A DNA stretch of 64,000 bases from positions 3,658,001-3,722,000 of the forward strand of contig NZ_LT629748.1 in the NCBI RefSeq assembly GCF_900105005.1, in the 5' to 3' direction. This document shows positions 54,080-63,978 of this stretch, one piece after another (positions within the stretch are counted from its first letter, which is position 1; each line of letters starts with the position of its first letter). Below the pieces are notes generated by a model that did not search any database, was not told the origin of the DNA, and saw only the letters and a list, made by a program, of their open reading frames with translations. Made by a program: the position numbers and the translations under genes. The stretch comes from Halopseudomonas litoralis (GTDB taxonomy: Bacteria; Pseudomonadota; Gammaproteobacteria; Pseudomonadales; Pseudomonadaceae).

Positions 54080-54898
54080 TCAGGCGAGTTCTTTTGATAG
54101 TTCGGCGGAACGCGCGGCGGCAGCTTGCATCGCGCGGGCCACCATGCCGGGCAGGTCATCCCGGCTGAAACTGTTGATGGCTTGTTCGGTGGTGCCGTTG
54201 GGCGAGCAGACGCGGCGGCGCAATTCGGCGGTATCCACATCGCTGTGTACCGCCATGTCTGCAGCGCCCAGGGCGGTGAACAGGGTCAGGCGCTCGGCAA
54301 TGTCGCGCGGCAGACCGAGTTGTTCGCCGGCATTGGTCATGGCTTCCATCAGATAGAAGAAGTACGCCGGACCGCTGCCGGACACCGCGGTGACCGCATC
54401 GATCTGTGCTTCCTGGTCCAGCCACAGGCTGATGCCCACCGCGTTCATGATCTTTTCGCTCAGCAGCTTCTGTTCGGCGGACACCGCGGCCGAGGCATAC
54501 AGACCGCTGACGCCCTGGCCGCGTAGGGCAGGAGTATTGGGCATGCAGCGGACGATGGCGGTAGCGGCGCCCAACCACTCGGCAAGGCTGCTGCAGGCGA
54601 TCCCGGCGGCAATGGAAATCACCAGCTGGCCGGGTTTGCGCTGAGCCGGCAGCTCGCGGCAGACCGCCTGCAGAACCTGTGGCTTGACCGCCAGTACCAG
54701 CACATCACATTCGCTGGCCAGCTGCGCGTTGTCGGTCGAGGTGCGGATGCCGAACTGGCGGTTGAGCCTGCCCAGCTGTTCGCTGTTGTGGTCGCTGGCG
54801 ATAACCTGATTGGGCTTGAAGCTCTGTTGCAGCATGCCGCCAATCAGGCTGGTGGCCATGTTGCCGGCACCGATGAATCCGATAGTCGGGGCTGTCAT
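54080..54898 (-). CDS. proC: Pyrroline-5-carboxylate reductase
   Basis: Last step of proline synthesis. From ATG 54898 it has 272 residues: Rossmann start TIGFIGAGNMATSLIGGM, VLAVKPQVL, MPNTPALRGQG and the C-terminal AVSGSGPAYFFYLMEAM and SPNGTTEQAI. Upstream in-frame residues read through the yggS gene end and are not used. Confidence 0.96.
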   Translation of the reverse strand: MTAPTIGFIGAGNMATSLIGGMLQQSFKPNQVIASDHNSEQLGRLNRQFGIRTSTDNAQLASECDVLVLAVKPQVLQAVCRELPAQRKPGQLVISIAAGIACSSLAEWLGAATAIVRCMPNTPALRGQGVSGLYASAAVSAEQKLLSEKIMNAVGISLWLDQEAQIDAVTAVSGSGPAYFFYLMEAMTNAGEQLGLPRDIAERLTLFTALGAADMAVHSDVDTAELRRRVCSPNGTTEQAINSFSRDDLPGMVARAMQAAAARSAELSKELA

Positions 54899-54902
54899 GG
54901 GG

Positions 54903-55601
54903 TTATCCTTCGAGATGGGGAGTGGAGTAGTCACGCGCGCCGAACAGGGCGCTGCCGATACGGACGATGGTGGCGCCTTCCTGCACCGCTTCGGTGAGGT
55001 CATCGCTCATGCCCATGGACAGAGTATCCAGCGGCAGTTCCAGCGTCGCCATTGCTTCGCGCAATGCCTGCAGTGGCTGCCGGCGTGCGGCGCTGTCCGT
55101 GGCCGGTGCGGGAATCGCCATCAGTCCGCGCAGCCGCAGGTTGGGCAGGGCAGCGATATCCCTCGCCACTTGCGACAATGCATTGACCGCCACACCGGAC
55201 TTGCTGTCCTCGCCACTGATATTGACCTGCAGGCAGATATTCAATGGCGGCAGTTGTGGCGGGCGCTGGGCGGACAGGCGCTGGGCGATCTTCAGCCGGT
55301 CAACGCTGTGCACCCAGTCGAAGTGCTCGGCGATGGCGCGGGTCTTGTTCGACTGTATGGGACCGATGAAGTGCCAGGTCAGCGGCAGATCCTGCAATTG
55401 CGCGATCTTGTCCAGCGCTTCCTGCAGATAATTTTCGCCGAAATGGGTGAGCCCGGCAGCCCAGGCATCACGGATGGCACTGGCCGGACGGGTTTTGCTC
55501 ACGGCCATGAGGGTTATGTTTTGCGGATCGCGCTCAACAGTGTGCGCTGCACGCGAAATGCGTTCACGAACGTTTGCAATATTCTCTGCTATCGTGGACA
55601 T
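54903..55601 (-). CDS. yggS: PLP homeostasis protein YggS/PROSC
   Basis: A 232-residue single-domain PLP-binding barrel with the lysine in LMAVSKTRPA (about 33-42), HFGENYLQEALDK, WHFIGPIQSNK and SMGMSDDLTEAV at the phosphate-binding end. Keeps free pyridoxal phosphate in check. Divergent from pilT over 78 bp, the standard Pseudomonas arrangement. Confidence 0.95.
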   Translation of the reverse strand: MSTIAENIANVRERISRAAHTVERDPQNITLMAVSKTRPASAIRDAWAAGLTHFGENYLQEALDKIAQLQDLPLTWHFIGPIQSNKTRAIAEHFDWVHSVDRLKIAQRLSAQRPPQLPPLNICLQVNISGEDSKSGVAVNALSQVARDIAALPNLRLRGLMAIPAPATDSAARRQPLQALREAMATLELPLDTLSMGMSDDLTEAVQEGATIVRIGSALFGARDYSTPHLEG

Positions 55602-55679
55602 TACGGACGTTATTTACCTTGCCAATGGAATTGACCTGCCGAACATTCTACATGCTTGCAGGTTGCAATGGGGAACCCT

Positions 55680-56714
55680 ATGGATATAACCGAGCTGTTA
55701 GCCTTCAGCGCCAAGCAGGGCGCGTCGGACTTGCACCTGTCGGCCGGACTGCCGCCCATGATTCGAGTGGATGGCGATGTGCGCCGGATCAACGTACCGG
55801 CACTGGAACACAAGCAGGTTCACGCGCTGATCTACGACATCATGAACGATAGACAGCGTAAGGATTTCGAGGAATTCCTCGAGACCGATTTCTCCTTCGA
55901 GGTACCCGGCGTCGCCCGTTTCCGGGTCAACGCCTTCAACCAGAACCGCGGTGCCGGTGCGGTATTCCGAACCATTCCTTCCAAGGTGCTGACCATGGAA
56001 GACCTGGGCATGGGCGACGTATTCAAGCGGATCACCGATGTGCCCCGCGGGCTGGTACTGGTCACCGGGCCGACCGGCTCCGGCAAGTCCACCACGCTGG
56101 CGGCGATGCTCGATTACCTCAATTGCAACAAGTACCAGCACATCCTCACTATCGAGGACCCGATCGAATTCGTTCACGAGTCGAAGAAGTGCCTGGTCAA
56201 CCAGCGTGAAGTGCACCGCGACACCCACGGCTTCTCCGAAGCCCTGCGCTCGGCACTGCGGGAAGATCCGGACATCATTCTGGTAGGTGAGCTGCGTGAC
56301 CTGGAAACCATCCGCCTGGCGTTGACCGCTGCGGAGACCGGTCACCTGGTATTCGGCACCCTGCACACCACCTCTGCGGCCAAGACCATCGACCGGGTGG
56401 TTGATGTTTTTCCCGGCGAAGAGAAGGCCATGGTCCGCTCGATGCTGTCCGAGTCCCTGCAGGCGGTCATCTCCCAGACACTGTTGAAGAAGATCGGTGG
56501 TGGCCGGGTGGCGGCGCACGAAATCATGATAGGCACGCCGGCAATCCGCAACCTGATCCGTGAGGACAAGGTGGCGCAGATGTATTCGGCGATCCAGACC
56601 GGCGGCAATATTGGAATGCAGACGCTGGATATGTGTCTCAAGGGCTTGGTAACGCGCGGTCTGGTGACCCGAGAAGCCGCACGTGAGAAAGCCAAGATAG
56701 GCGAAAGCCTCTGA
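55680..56714 (+). CDS. pilT: Type IV pilus retraction ATPase PilT
   Basis: Hexameric ATPase that retracts type IV pili for twitching. From ATG 55680, start MDITELLAFS as in P. aeruginosa, 344 residues: Walker A GPTGSGKST (130-138), Asp box TIEDPIEFVHE, Walker B region DIILVGELRDLETI, His box TGHLVFGTLHT and the C-terminal AIRNLIRE motif needed for retraction. Two upstream ATGs in frame (from 55656) are not used. Confidence 0.98.
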   Translation: MDITELLAFSAKQGASDLHLSAGLPPMIRVDGDVRRINVPALEHKQVHALIYDIMNDRQRKDFEEFLETDFSFEVPGVARFRVNAFNQNRGAGAVFRTIPSKVLTMEDLGMGDVFKRITDVPRGLVLVTGPTGSGKSTTLAAMLDYLNCNKYQHILTIEDPIEFVHESKKCLVNQREVHRDTHGFSEALRSALREDPDIILVGELRDLETIRLALTAAETGHLVFGTLHTTSAAKTIDRVVDVFPGEEKAMVRSMLSESLQAVISQTLLKKIGGGRVAAHEIMIGTPAIRNLIREDKVAQMYSAIQTGGNIGMQTLDMCLKGLVTRGLVTREAAREKAKIGESL

Positions 56715-56727
56715 CAGACAGAATGAC

Positions 56728-56745
56728 GGGCGCGGGACTGCGCCC
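56728..56745 (+). other. Hairpin between pilT and pilU
   Basis: GGGCGC (56728-56733) and GCGCCC (56740-56745) pair in the 46-bp gap. A read-through or mRNA-stability structure is likely, since pilT and pilU are normally expressed together. Confidence 0.5.
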
Positions 56746-56760
56746 CGAGACGAGGGCACT

Positions 56761-57900
56761 ATGGAGTTCGAAAAACTGCTGCGACTGATGGTCGAGAAGG
56801 GCGCTTCCGACCTGTTCATCACCGCCGGCGTTGCGCCGAGCATGAAGGTGCACGGCAAGATTCTGCCGGTGACCAAAACGCCGCTGTCCCCCGAACAGAC
56901 CCGGGAAACCGTGCTGGGCGTGATGTCCGAGGCCCAGCGCCGCGAGTTCGCCGAGAAGAAGGAATGCAACTTCGCCATCAGCGCGCGAGGTATCGGTCGC
57001 TTCCGCGTCAGCGCCTTCTATCAGCGCAATCTGGTGGGCATGGTGCTGCGCCGCATCGAAGTGAACATCCCGACCATGGAAGAGCTGCGCCTGCCGGAGA
57101 TTCTCAAGCAACTGGCGATGACCAAGCGTGGTCTGGTGATCTTCGTCGGCGCCACCGGCACCGGCAAGTCGACCTCGCTGGCATCGATGATCGGCTACCG
57201 CAACAAGAACTCCAGCGGCCACATCATTTCCATCGAAGATCCGATCGAGTTCATTCATCAGCACCAGAACTGCATCGTCACCCAGCGTGAAGTCGGTATC
57301 GATACCGATACCTTCGAAATTGCCTTGAAGAACACCCTGCGCCAGGCTCCGGACGTGATCCTTATCGGTGAGGTGCGAACCCGCGAGACCATGGACCACG
57401 CGGTGGCTTTTGCCGAAACCGGGCATCTGTGTCTGGCCACGCTGCACGCCAACAACGCCAACCAGGCGCTGGATCGTATCATCCATTTCTTCCCCACTGA
57501 AATGCATCAGCAGGTGTGGATGGACCTGTCACTCAACCTCAAGGCGATTGTCGCCCAGCAATTGATTCCGACCCCGGACGGCAAAGGCCGCCGCGCCGCC
57601 ATCGAAGTGCTGTTGAATACGCCGCTTGCCGCCGACATGATCCGCAAGGGCGAGGTGCATGAGCTCAAGCCACTGATGGCGCGTTCCAATGAAGTGGGCA
57701 TGCAGACCTTCGACCAGGCGCTGTACAAGTTGTACAGCCAGGGCGAAATCACCTATGAGGATGCACTGGCCCATGCCGATTCAGCCAACGATCTGCGCCT
57801 GCTGATCAAGCTGGGATCGGAGACCGATGGCAAGCATCTGATGGGGGCAGAGGACTCGTTATCCATCCAGAGTTATGAAGAGGATCAGTTCCGACGCTGA
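56761..57900 (+). CDS. pilU: PilT-like ATPase PilU
   Basis: PilT paralogue that assists PilT in high-force retraction. 379 residues, Walker A GATGTGKST (130-138), ISIEDPIEFIHQH, DVILIGEVRTRETM, TGHLCLATLHA. It follows pilT with 46 bp and ends 14 bp from the convergent siaD stop. Confidence 0.97.
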   Translation: MEFEKLLRLMVEKGASDLFITAGVAPSMKVHGKILPVTKTPLSPEQTRETVLGVMSEAQRREFAEKKECNFAISARGIGRFRVSAFYQRNLVGMVLRRIEVNIPTMEELRLPEILKQLAMTKRGLVIFVGATGTGKSTSLASMIGYRNKNSSGHIISIEDPIEFIHQHQNCIVTQREVGIDTDTFEIALKNTLRQAPDVILIGEVRTRETMDHAVAFAETGHLCLATLHANNANQALDRIIHFFPTEMHQQVWMDLSLNLKAIVAQQLIPTPDGKGRRAAIEVLLNTPLAADMIRKGEVHELKPLMARSNEVGMQTFDQALYKLYSQGEITYEDALAHADSANDLRLLIKLGSETDGKHLMGAEDSLSIQSYEEDQFRR

Positions 57901-57914
57901 GTCAGGCGCTTCGC

Positions 57915-58721
57915 TCAGAAGGGTATGGCTTGAGCGGAAGCGGTGGTCACGCACTGATTGCGTCCGGCGCGCTTGGCCTGCAACAGCGCATTATCAGCAT
58001 GATTGATGGTTTCGGAATAGCTGCTTGCGTCACCGTGAGCGGCGATACCGATGCTCGCCGTGATATGAATGGATTCGTCCTTGTGACGTATGGTAAGTCG
58101 CTCGATGGCCTGACGCAGGCGTTCGCCCAGCAGACCGGCAGCTGGTGCCTCGGTCTCAGGCAACAACAGCAGAAACTCCTCTCCACCCCAGCGCCCGCAG
58201 GTGTCCTCCTCGCGCACTTCGGCATCCAGCACCCTTGCTACTTCGATAATCACGTTATCGCCGGTTTCATGGCCGAAACGATCATTGACGCTCTTGAAAT
58301 GATCGATATCAATCATTGCCAGGCTGAACGGGCGGCCGTAGCGCCGGTACCGTTCGCTGGCTTCGCGCAGACGATCGGTCAACAGGCGCCGGTTGGGCAG
58401 GCCGGTAAGGACATCATGACTGGCCGCTTCCTGCAGGGCGATATTCAGGTCGTGCATCATGTGTTGATAGCGATCGGAAATACGTACTATTTTTTCCAGC
58501 TGGCGCAATTGCTTGTCAACGCGGCTGACCAGGCTCATCTCGCGTTCCTTGGCCAGGCTTTGATATGCATCGGAAATCCGCGTGATGCGTTCCAGCCGGT
58601 AGACGAGGTCCTGATGGGTCTGCCACAGCTCTGCCAGCGGCTGATGCAGTACATTATCCTGCCCGGTCTCCTGCAAAAGCCCGACCAGGCGCTTTTCCAG
58701 ATCGTCCCCGTCAGTGGTCAC
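57915..58721 (-). CDS. siaD: Diguanylate cyclase SiaD
   Basis: A 268-residue soluble GGDEF protein with an N-terminal helical/coiled part (about 1-105, including LAKEREMSLVSRVDKQLRQLEKIV) and a GGDEF domain. Active-site WGGEEF and an I-site REED five residues before it are intact. In P. aeruginosa SiaD is activated by unphosphorylated SiaC and drives aggregation. The ATG overlaps the siaC stop, so the pair is coupled. Confidence 0.92.
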   Translation of the reverse strand: MTTDGDDLEKRLVGLLQETGQDNVLHQPLAELWQTHQDLVYRLERITRISDAYQSLAKEREMSLVSRVDKQLRQLEKIVRISDRYQHMMHDLNIALQEAASHDVLTGLPNRRLLTDRLREASERYRRYGRPFSLAMIDIDHFKSVNDRFGHETGDNVIIEVARVLDAEVREEDTCGRWGGEEFLLLLPETEAPAAGLLGERLRQAIERLTIRHKDESIHITASIGIAAHGDASSYSETINHADNALLQAKRAGRNQCVTTASAQAIPF

Positions 58722-59110
58722 GATGCACTCCGCGCCGTGGCAAGAATATCGAAGGAAAAGCTGCAGTCCTCCTTGAACTCCTCGGCCAGCTCGGCGACTC
58801 GCTCATTGGAGGCATCGTAGAACCAGCGGACGCTGACCGGGTGCTGGCGGTCATGGGCCTCCTGCAGCAGGTCGAAGATTTCCATCATGGCCTTGATGCT
58901 GCTGGTGTTCAGATAAAGCAGATGCAACTCCAGCTGCAGGGGCCGGGGCAGCTGTTCGGCCAGGAAGCTCTCGATCCATTCGAAGATCTGGTTGAACAGC
59001 TCGTAGGCGTTTTCCGGATAGGAGTCGCCCCGCAGCACCAGCCGGCCTTGCGCATGTTCGGTGTGGATTTCCGGGGAGGACTGGGTTGCGGGGATGTGCA
59101 GATCAATCAT
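58718..59110 (-). CDS. siaC: SiaC (DUF1987) phospho-switch protein
   Basis: A 130-residue DUF1987 protein. The phosphorylation region is YLNTSSIK with T69, aligning with Thr68 of P. aeruginosa SiaC: when unphosphorylated it binds and activates SiaD; SiaB phosphorylates it and SiaA removes the phosphate. Lies between siaB (16-bp gap) and siaD. Confidence 0.92.
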   Translation of the reverse strand: MIDLHIPATQSSPEIHTEHAQGRLVLRGDSYPENAYELFNQIFEWIESFLAEQLPRPLQLELHLLYLNTSSIKAMMEIFDLLQEAHDRQHPVSVRWFYDASNERVAELAEEFKEDCSFSFDILATARSAS

Positions 59111-59126
59111 GTTGTAGTCACTCGAT

Positions 59127-59663
59127 TCAGATGACAGCGCGCAGGCTGAAGAAGGCGCGGTCCGCCTCAGCGGGGAGAAGTGAGGCTTGCAGTGGTGCCG
59201 ACGACTTGCGTGCGATGTCGATCAGACCCAGGCCCGCGCCGGTGGACGATTCCTGTCCGCGCGGCCGGCGCAGCTGCTCCTTGTACAGACTCTTGAGTTC
59301 GCTTTTGCTCAGCCCGGTCAGTGCATTGATGTTGTTGACCAGCTTCTCACCATCGGCCTGCTCGACCAGGTTGCCTGCCGACACCACATAGCGACCTTCG
59401 GTATCGCGTGACACCACCACAGTGGCGCTGGCGTCCTGTTCGCTCCAGTCACGCTGGGTCATGTAATGGCGAATATTCTGGGTCATTTCGATATATGCCG
59501 CGAATACATCCATGGACGCCGATGGATGAGCATGGTCCGCCGCGAGGTAATTACGCAGAGCATTGCCGATTTCCTCCAGCAGGCTGCGGGAAATCGGGCC
59601 ATTGAAACACAGCATGATCTGTTGCTGGCTGAACTGCTTGCGCATGGCATAAAGATCGAGCAT
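59127..59663 (-). CDS. siaB: SiaB kinase (DUF6272/anti-anti-sigma system kinase)
   Basis: From ATG 59663 it has 178 residues with a GHKL-type ATP-site resemblance (NNINALTGLSKSELKSLYKEQL and GAGLGLIDIARKS). It is the SiaB-like kinase of SiaC in the siaABCD system. The 74 residues upstream overlap siaA and are not used. Assignment is mainly by order and family resemblance. Confidence 0.88.
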   Translation of the reverse strand: MLDLYAMRKQFSQQQIMLCFNGPISRSLLEEIGNALRNYLAADHAHPSASMDVFAAYIEMTQNIRHYMTQRDWSEQDASATVVVSRDTEGRYVVSAGNLVEQADGEKLVNNINALTGLSKSELKSLYKEQLRRPRGQESSTGAGLGLIDIARKSSAPLQASLLPAEADRAFFSLRAVI

Positions 59664-59691
59664 GGGCTGGGTGGCTCCTGATGGCGGCGCT

Positions 59692-61689
59692 TCAGTCGAA
59701 GCGGAAAAGTAGCATGGTGATATCGTCGCGTTGCTGATGATCGCCCTGATACCGGGCCAGGGTGCTGCTGAAGATATGCTTCTGTTCGGCCAATGGCAAC
59801 TGCGCATGTTCACGCAGCATGTCGGCGAAACGGCGGTTGCCGAAACCGAAGCCCTGATCGCCGCCGGCCTGATCGAGAAAGCCATCAGTGGACAGATAGA
59901 AGGTCTGGGTCGATCGCAGCGCCACCTGCATGTTGTGATATTCGCCGACCCGCTTGTCAGCCAGGGCGCGACGTCCGCCGGCTACGTACTCGATCTGTTC
60001 GCCATCACTGTAATAGAGACTTATCTTGGCTCCGGAGAAGTATAGCTGGCGCGCTCGCCTGTCGACGTACACCAGACCGGCATCCATGCTGGTGGCCAGC
60101 GAACGGAATTGCGGAGTATCGCTGAGCATGCCGCGCAGGATCTCGTCGGTGCGCTGCAGTATGGCTGCCGGGTCGATAGCCGGGCAATCACTGATTGCCT
60201 GGTCCAGCGCGGCGTGCGCCAGCATGGTCATCAGCGCGCCGGGCACACCATGCCCCGCGCAGTCGACCACCCCAAGCAGGTATTTCTGTTCGTCCAGCTC
60301 GCGAAAAATATAGAAGTCGCCGCCGACCACGTCACGCGGCCGCCAGAGTATCGCGTGGCCGTCACCGAGGTTTTCCAGCAATGGGCGATCCGGCAGGATG
60401 GAGCGCTGGATAAGGCTTGCATAGTCAATGGAATCACGGATCTTCTGGTGCGCGCTGGCCATCTCGCGGTTGGCCTGTTGCAGCTCGTGGGTGCGTTCCT
60501 GGACCCGGCTTTCCAGTTCTCGGGTATGACTGTGCACCTTGTCCACCATCACAGCGAAGGCATCGCTCAGTTCACCGATTTCGTCGTTACGGGTGCTGGG
60601 CAGACGTACCTCATAATGGCCTGCCGCCAGCGCCTGGGCGCTATGGCGCAGTTGGGTGAGCGGGCGCAGCACCAGCCGCTCGATCCCCGCAGCGAAGATC
60701 AGGGTCACCGCCAGCAACATCAGCACCAGCATCAGCATCAGCGGCCACAACCACTGACTGCCGAGGATGTTGGCGGTGCTCAGGTCGATGGCATTGGCAA
60801 TGTACCAGTTCAGCTCCGGCACATAGGTCACGGCCAACAACTGTTCGCGGCCCTGCAGCGGCAGGGTCAGCAGATGCAGGCTACCGGGAGTGGCTGCGGC
60901 TTGTGCCAATAGCTCTTGCAGGTCGGCCGCTGCTGCAGCGGTACCGACCAGGGCAGGCAGCATGGTGGCTGGCTGCGCCTGATGGTTGGCTCCGGAATTG
61001 AGTGCGATCAGCGAACGGTCCTGATGCGCCTGGATCGCGCCATTGCGATCCAGGATCATCGGCGTGACGCCCGGCTGCTCGCTGGCAATGAATTCAGCGA
61101 TGAAATTCGACAGATCCAGTCCCGAGCCGGCCAGTGCCAGAGGTTTGCCGTTGGCATCACGCACCAGAATATTCAGCCACAAACGCGTGGTGTTAAGTTG
61201 CCAGTTGTGATCGACATTCAGGTTGTAGTTGTCAGTGGTCGCCAAGGAGGAGCTGAACCAGGCGTTGGCCGGGTCATCGGTGTCAATCCGGTAGCGCGGT
61301 TGCGTGCTGAAGGTTTGCGCATCGCTGTTGAAGTAGTAATTGAGCGAGTTCAGAGGTGCTATGAAATAGGCATGGTCGCGGAAGTCCCGGCGGTAGCCTT
61401 CGGCCTCGAGGAAGAACAGCTCCCGCTTGTCCGGGTCTTGCTCATCAAGCAGCCACTGGCGAGTGATCTCCGAGCGCGCGAGACGCAGCGCCAGAGCCAG
61501 TTCACGGGAGATCGGTGCATAGATTTTCTCGCGATTGAGCTCGGTGACATTGCTGGCGAAAGCCTGAGCGAAATGCCCGTGCACTTTCTGCACGAGCTGC
61601 CAGCCGATCAGTCCGGCCGGCAGCAAGGCCAGCAGGCACGCCAGTAGAAGAGCCAGCAGGGACTTGCCGCGCAGACCGAATGCTGCCAT
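59692..61689 (-). CDS. siaA: SiaA PP2C-type phosphatase with periplasmic sensor domain
   Basis: A 665-residue membrane phosphatase. N-terminal membrane helix (about 8-30), a large periplasmic dCache-like sensor region, a second membrane helix with WLWPLMLMLVLMLLAVTLIFAA (about 313-336), a HAMP domain (LVLRPLTQLRHSAQALAAGHYEV), and a PP2C/SpoIIE domain with VVGGDFYIF, VDCAGHGVPGALMTML and DDITMLLFRFD. Dephosphorylates SiaC to raise c-di-GMP. GAGGA site before ATG; it begins 12 bp after the pyrC' stop. Confidence 0.92.
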   Translation of the reverse strand: MAAFGLRGKSLLALLLACLLALLPAGLIGWQLVQKVHGHFAQAFASNVTELNREKIYAPISRELALALRLARSEITRQWLLDEQDPDKRELFFLEAEGYRRDFRDHAYFIAPLNSLNYYFNSDAQTFSTQPRYRIDTDDPANAWFSSSLATTDNYNLNVDHNWQLNTTRLWLNILVRDANGKPLALAGSGLDLSNFIAEFIASEQPGVTPMILDRNGAIQAHQDRSLIALNSGANHQAQPATMLPALVGTAAAAADLQELLAQAAATPGSLHLLTLPLQGREQLLAVTYVPELNWYIANAIDLSTANILGSQWLWPLMLMLVLMLLAVTLIFAAGIERLVLRPLTQLRHSAQALAAGHYEVRLPSTRNDEIGELSDAFAVMVDKVHSHTRELESRVQERTHELQQANREMASAHQKIRDSIDYASLIQRSILPDRPLLENLGDGHAILWRPRDVVGGDFYIFRELDEQKYLLGVVDCAGHGVPGALMTMLAHAALDQAISDCPAIDPAAILQRTDEILRGMLSDTPQFRSLATSMDAGLVYVDRRARQLYFSGAKISLYYSDGEQIEYVAGGRRALADKRVGEYHNMQVALRSTQTFYLSTDGFLDQAGGDQGFGFGNRRFADMLREHAQLPLAEQKHIFSSTLARYQGDHQQRDDITMLLFRFD

Positions 61690-61701
61690 GGGGGTTTATC
61701 C

Positions 61702-62979
61702 TCAGGCCTGGAATACCAGTTGACCATTGCACAGGGTGTGGGTTACCGCACCCGGTGCGCTCTGGCCGGTGAATGGGCAGTTGGCACCCTTGGACACCCA
61801 GTGCTGGCCAATCTCGCTGGTCACCGCCGGGTCGAACAGGGTGATGTCGGCGCTGGCGCCTTCGGCAATCCGGCCGGCCGGCAGGCCAAAGATATCGGCC
61901 GGGCCGCAGGTCAGCCGCGCCAGCAAGGCCGGTAGTTCGAGCAATCCGTCCGCGACCATGGTCAGTGCCAGTGGCAACATGATTTCCACACTGCTGATGC
62001 CCGGCGCCGAGGCGGCGAAGGGTACCCGCTTGGCTTCCGGCTCATGGGGCTGGTGGTGGGAGGCGATGGCCTGGATCACGCCGCCCTGCACCGCCTGGCG
62101 CAGCGCCCGTCGGTCGGTGCTGCTGCGCAGCGGCGGCATCACATGAACCAGGCTCGAATAGCCGTCCAGGTCCTCGTCACATAACAACAGCTGATACATG
62201 GCCACATCCGCAGTGACCGGCAAACCTCGCGCCTGGGCATCGGCCAGCATGTCGATCGCGCGGGCGCTGCTCAGACCAGTGAAATGGGCGCGCACACCGG
62301 TCTGCTCGATCAGCAGCAGGTCCCGCGCCAGGGCTACGGTTTCGGCACTTTCGGGAATCCCGATCAGGCCCAGTCGCGCCGCGGTCGGTCCCTCATGGGC
62401 GACGCCACCTTCGGCCAGGGCCGGGTCCAGCGGGGTGAAGATCACCGGCAGGTCGAAACCGGCTGCGTATTCCAGCGCGCGGCGCAGAATGCGGTTGCTT
62501 TTCATCGGGGCCAGACCTTGGGTAAAGGCCACGCAGCCGGCGTCACGCAGCGCCACCAATTCGCTCAGGTGTTCGCCATCCAGCCCCCGGGTCAGGGCGC
62601 CGATGGGGAACACGCGGGCCTGTCCGGCGCGCTCGGTCCTGTCCAGAATGAGTTCTGCCACGGCCGGGGTATCCAGTACCGGGCGGCTGTTCGGCGGACA
62701 GCACAGGCTGGTGACACCGCCAACGGCAGCCGCGCGGGTTTCGCTGGCAATGCTGCCCTTGCGGCCGAAGCCCGGCTCGCGCAGACTGACGTTCAGGTCG
62801 ACCAGGCCGGGACAGGCGATCAGACCGCGTGCATCGATGGTCTGGGTGGCGATAAAACCTTCGGGGGCCTGACCCAGCGCCCGGATCTGACCCGCATCGA
62901 TATGCAGATCGGTGATTTCATCGAACTGGCTGGCCGGGTCGATGACCCGGGCGCCCTGAATGGTGATACGCATGTTCAT
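61702..62979 (-). CDS. pyrC': Dihydroorotase-like non-catalytic protein PyrC' (PyrX)
   Basis: A 425-residue amidohydrolase-fold protein. The metal-binding HxH of dihydroorotase is replaced in [10 protein letters not shown] (N63 and S65), so it should not be catalytic. In Pseudomonas this pseudo-enzyme is needed for the active aspartate transcarbamoylase complex with PyrB. The ATG overlaps the pyrB stop (ATGA). Confidence 0.94.
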   Translation of the reverse strand: MNMRITIQGARVIDPASQFDEITDLHIDAGQIRALGQAPEGFIATQTIDARGLIACPGLVDLNVSLREPGFGRKGSIASETRAAAVGGVTSLCCPPNSRPVLDTPAVAELILDRTERAGQARVFPIGALTRGLDGEHLSELVALRDAGCVAFTQGLAPMKSNRILRRALEYAAGFDLPVIFTPLDPALAEGGVAHEGPTAARLGLIGIPESAETVALARDLLLIEQTGVRAHFTGLSSARAIDMLADAQARGLPVTADVAMYQLLLCDEDLDGYSSLVHVMPPLRSSTDRRALRQAVQGGVIQAIASHHQPHEPEAKRVPFAASAPGISSVEIMLPLALTMVADGLLELPALLARLTCGPADIFGLPAGRIAEGASADITLFDPAVTSEIGQHWVSKGANCPFTGQSAPGAVTHTLCNGQLVFQA

Positions 62980-63971
62980 TGCCCTCCCTGACTGGACTGG
63001 CGCTGGGTGGTCTGTCCGGCCATGGCCATGGACATGACCGCCATGCGCACGGCGATACCGTAGGTCACCTGATTGAGGATTACCGACTGCGGGCCGTCGG
63101 CCACCGCCGATTCGATTTCCACACCGCGGTTGATCGGGCCGGGGTGCATGACCAGTGCGTTGGGCTTGGCCAACGCCAGGCTGTCGCGGGTCAGGCCATA
63201 TTGGCGGTAGAACTCGCCCTCGCTGGGCAGCAGGCCACTCTGCATGCGCTCCTTCTGCAGCCGCAGCATGATCACCACATCGACATCACGCAGGCCAACG
63301 CGCAGATCATTGAATACCCGCACGCCATACTGCTCTATCCCCACCGGAAGCAGGGTGCGCGGGGCAATGATGCGGATATCCGGGCAGCCGAGAATGCGCA
63401 GTGCTTCCATGTTCGAGCGTGCCACCCGTGAATGCAGAATATCGCCGACGATCGCTACTGAAAGCTGCTCGAATCCACCCTTATGTCGGCGGATGGTCAG
63501 CATGTCGAGCATTGCCTGGGTCGGATGGGCGTGGTTGCCGTCGCCGGCATTGATGATGGCCACATCCGGGCAGACATTGCGTGCGATGAAATGGGCCGCG
63601 CCGGAGTCACCGTGACGTACCACGAACATGTCAGCGGCCATGGCCTCGAGGTTGCGCAGGGTGTCGTACAGGGTTTCACCCTTGCTGGTCGAGGAAGTCT
63701 GCACATCGAGGTTGAGTACATCGGCGGACAGCCGCTTGGCGGCCAGCTCGAAGGTGCTGCGGGTACGCGTGGAATTCTCGAAGAACACGTTGCACACGGT
63801 CTTGCCGCGCAGCAAAGGCACCTTCTTGATGGCACGCTCGCCGACTTCGAGGAAGGAGTCGGCAGTATCCAGAATTTCGGTCAGCAGTTCCCGGGATAAA
63901 CCGTCGATCCCGAGAAAGTGGCGTAGCTGGCCCTGTTCATTGAGTTGCAGTTGGCTGGATTTCTGGCTCAT
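62976..63971 (-). CDS. pyrB: Aspartate carbamoyltransferase catalytic subunit
   Basis: Second step of pyrimidine synthesis. 331 residues: carbamoyl-phosphate site [33 protein letters not shown] (His/Gln), [10 protein letters not shown] and [11 protein letters not shown]. Typical length of the long Pseudomonas form with an N-terminal extension. Coupled to pyrC'. Confidence 0.97.
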   Translation of the reverse strand: MSQKSSQLQLNEQGQLRHFLGIDGLSRELLTEILDTADSFLEVGERAIKKVPLLRGKTVCNVFFENSTRTRSTFELAAKRLSADVLNLDVQTSSTSKGETLYDTLRNLEAMAADMFVVRHGDSGAAHFIARNVCPDVAIINAGDGNHAHPTQAMLDMLTIRRHKGGFEQLSVAIVGDILHSRVARSNMEALRILGCPDIRIIAPRTLLPVGIEQYGVRVFNDLRVGLRDVDVVIMLRLQKERMQSGLLPSEGEFYRQYGLTRDSLALAKPNALVMHPGPINRGVEIESAVADGPQSVILNQVTYGIAVRMAVMSMAMAGQTTQRQSSQGGQ

Positions 63972-63978
63972 TGGGCTC

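Noticed and set aside
55698..56978. Minus-strand open frame (426 codons) over pilT
   Set aside because: Antisense shadow; pilT and pilU have full motif sets on the plus strand.
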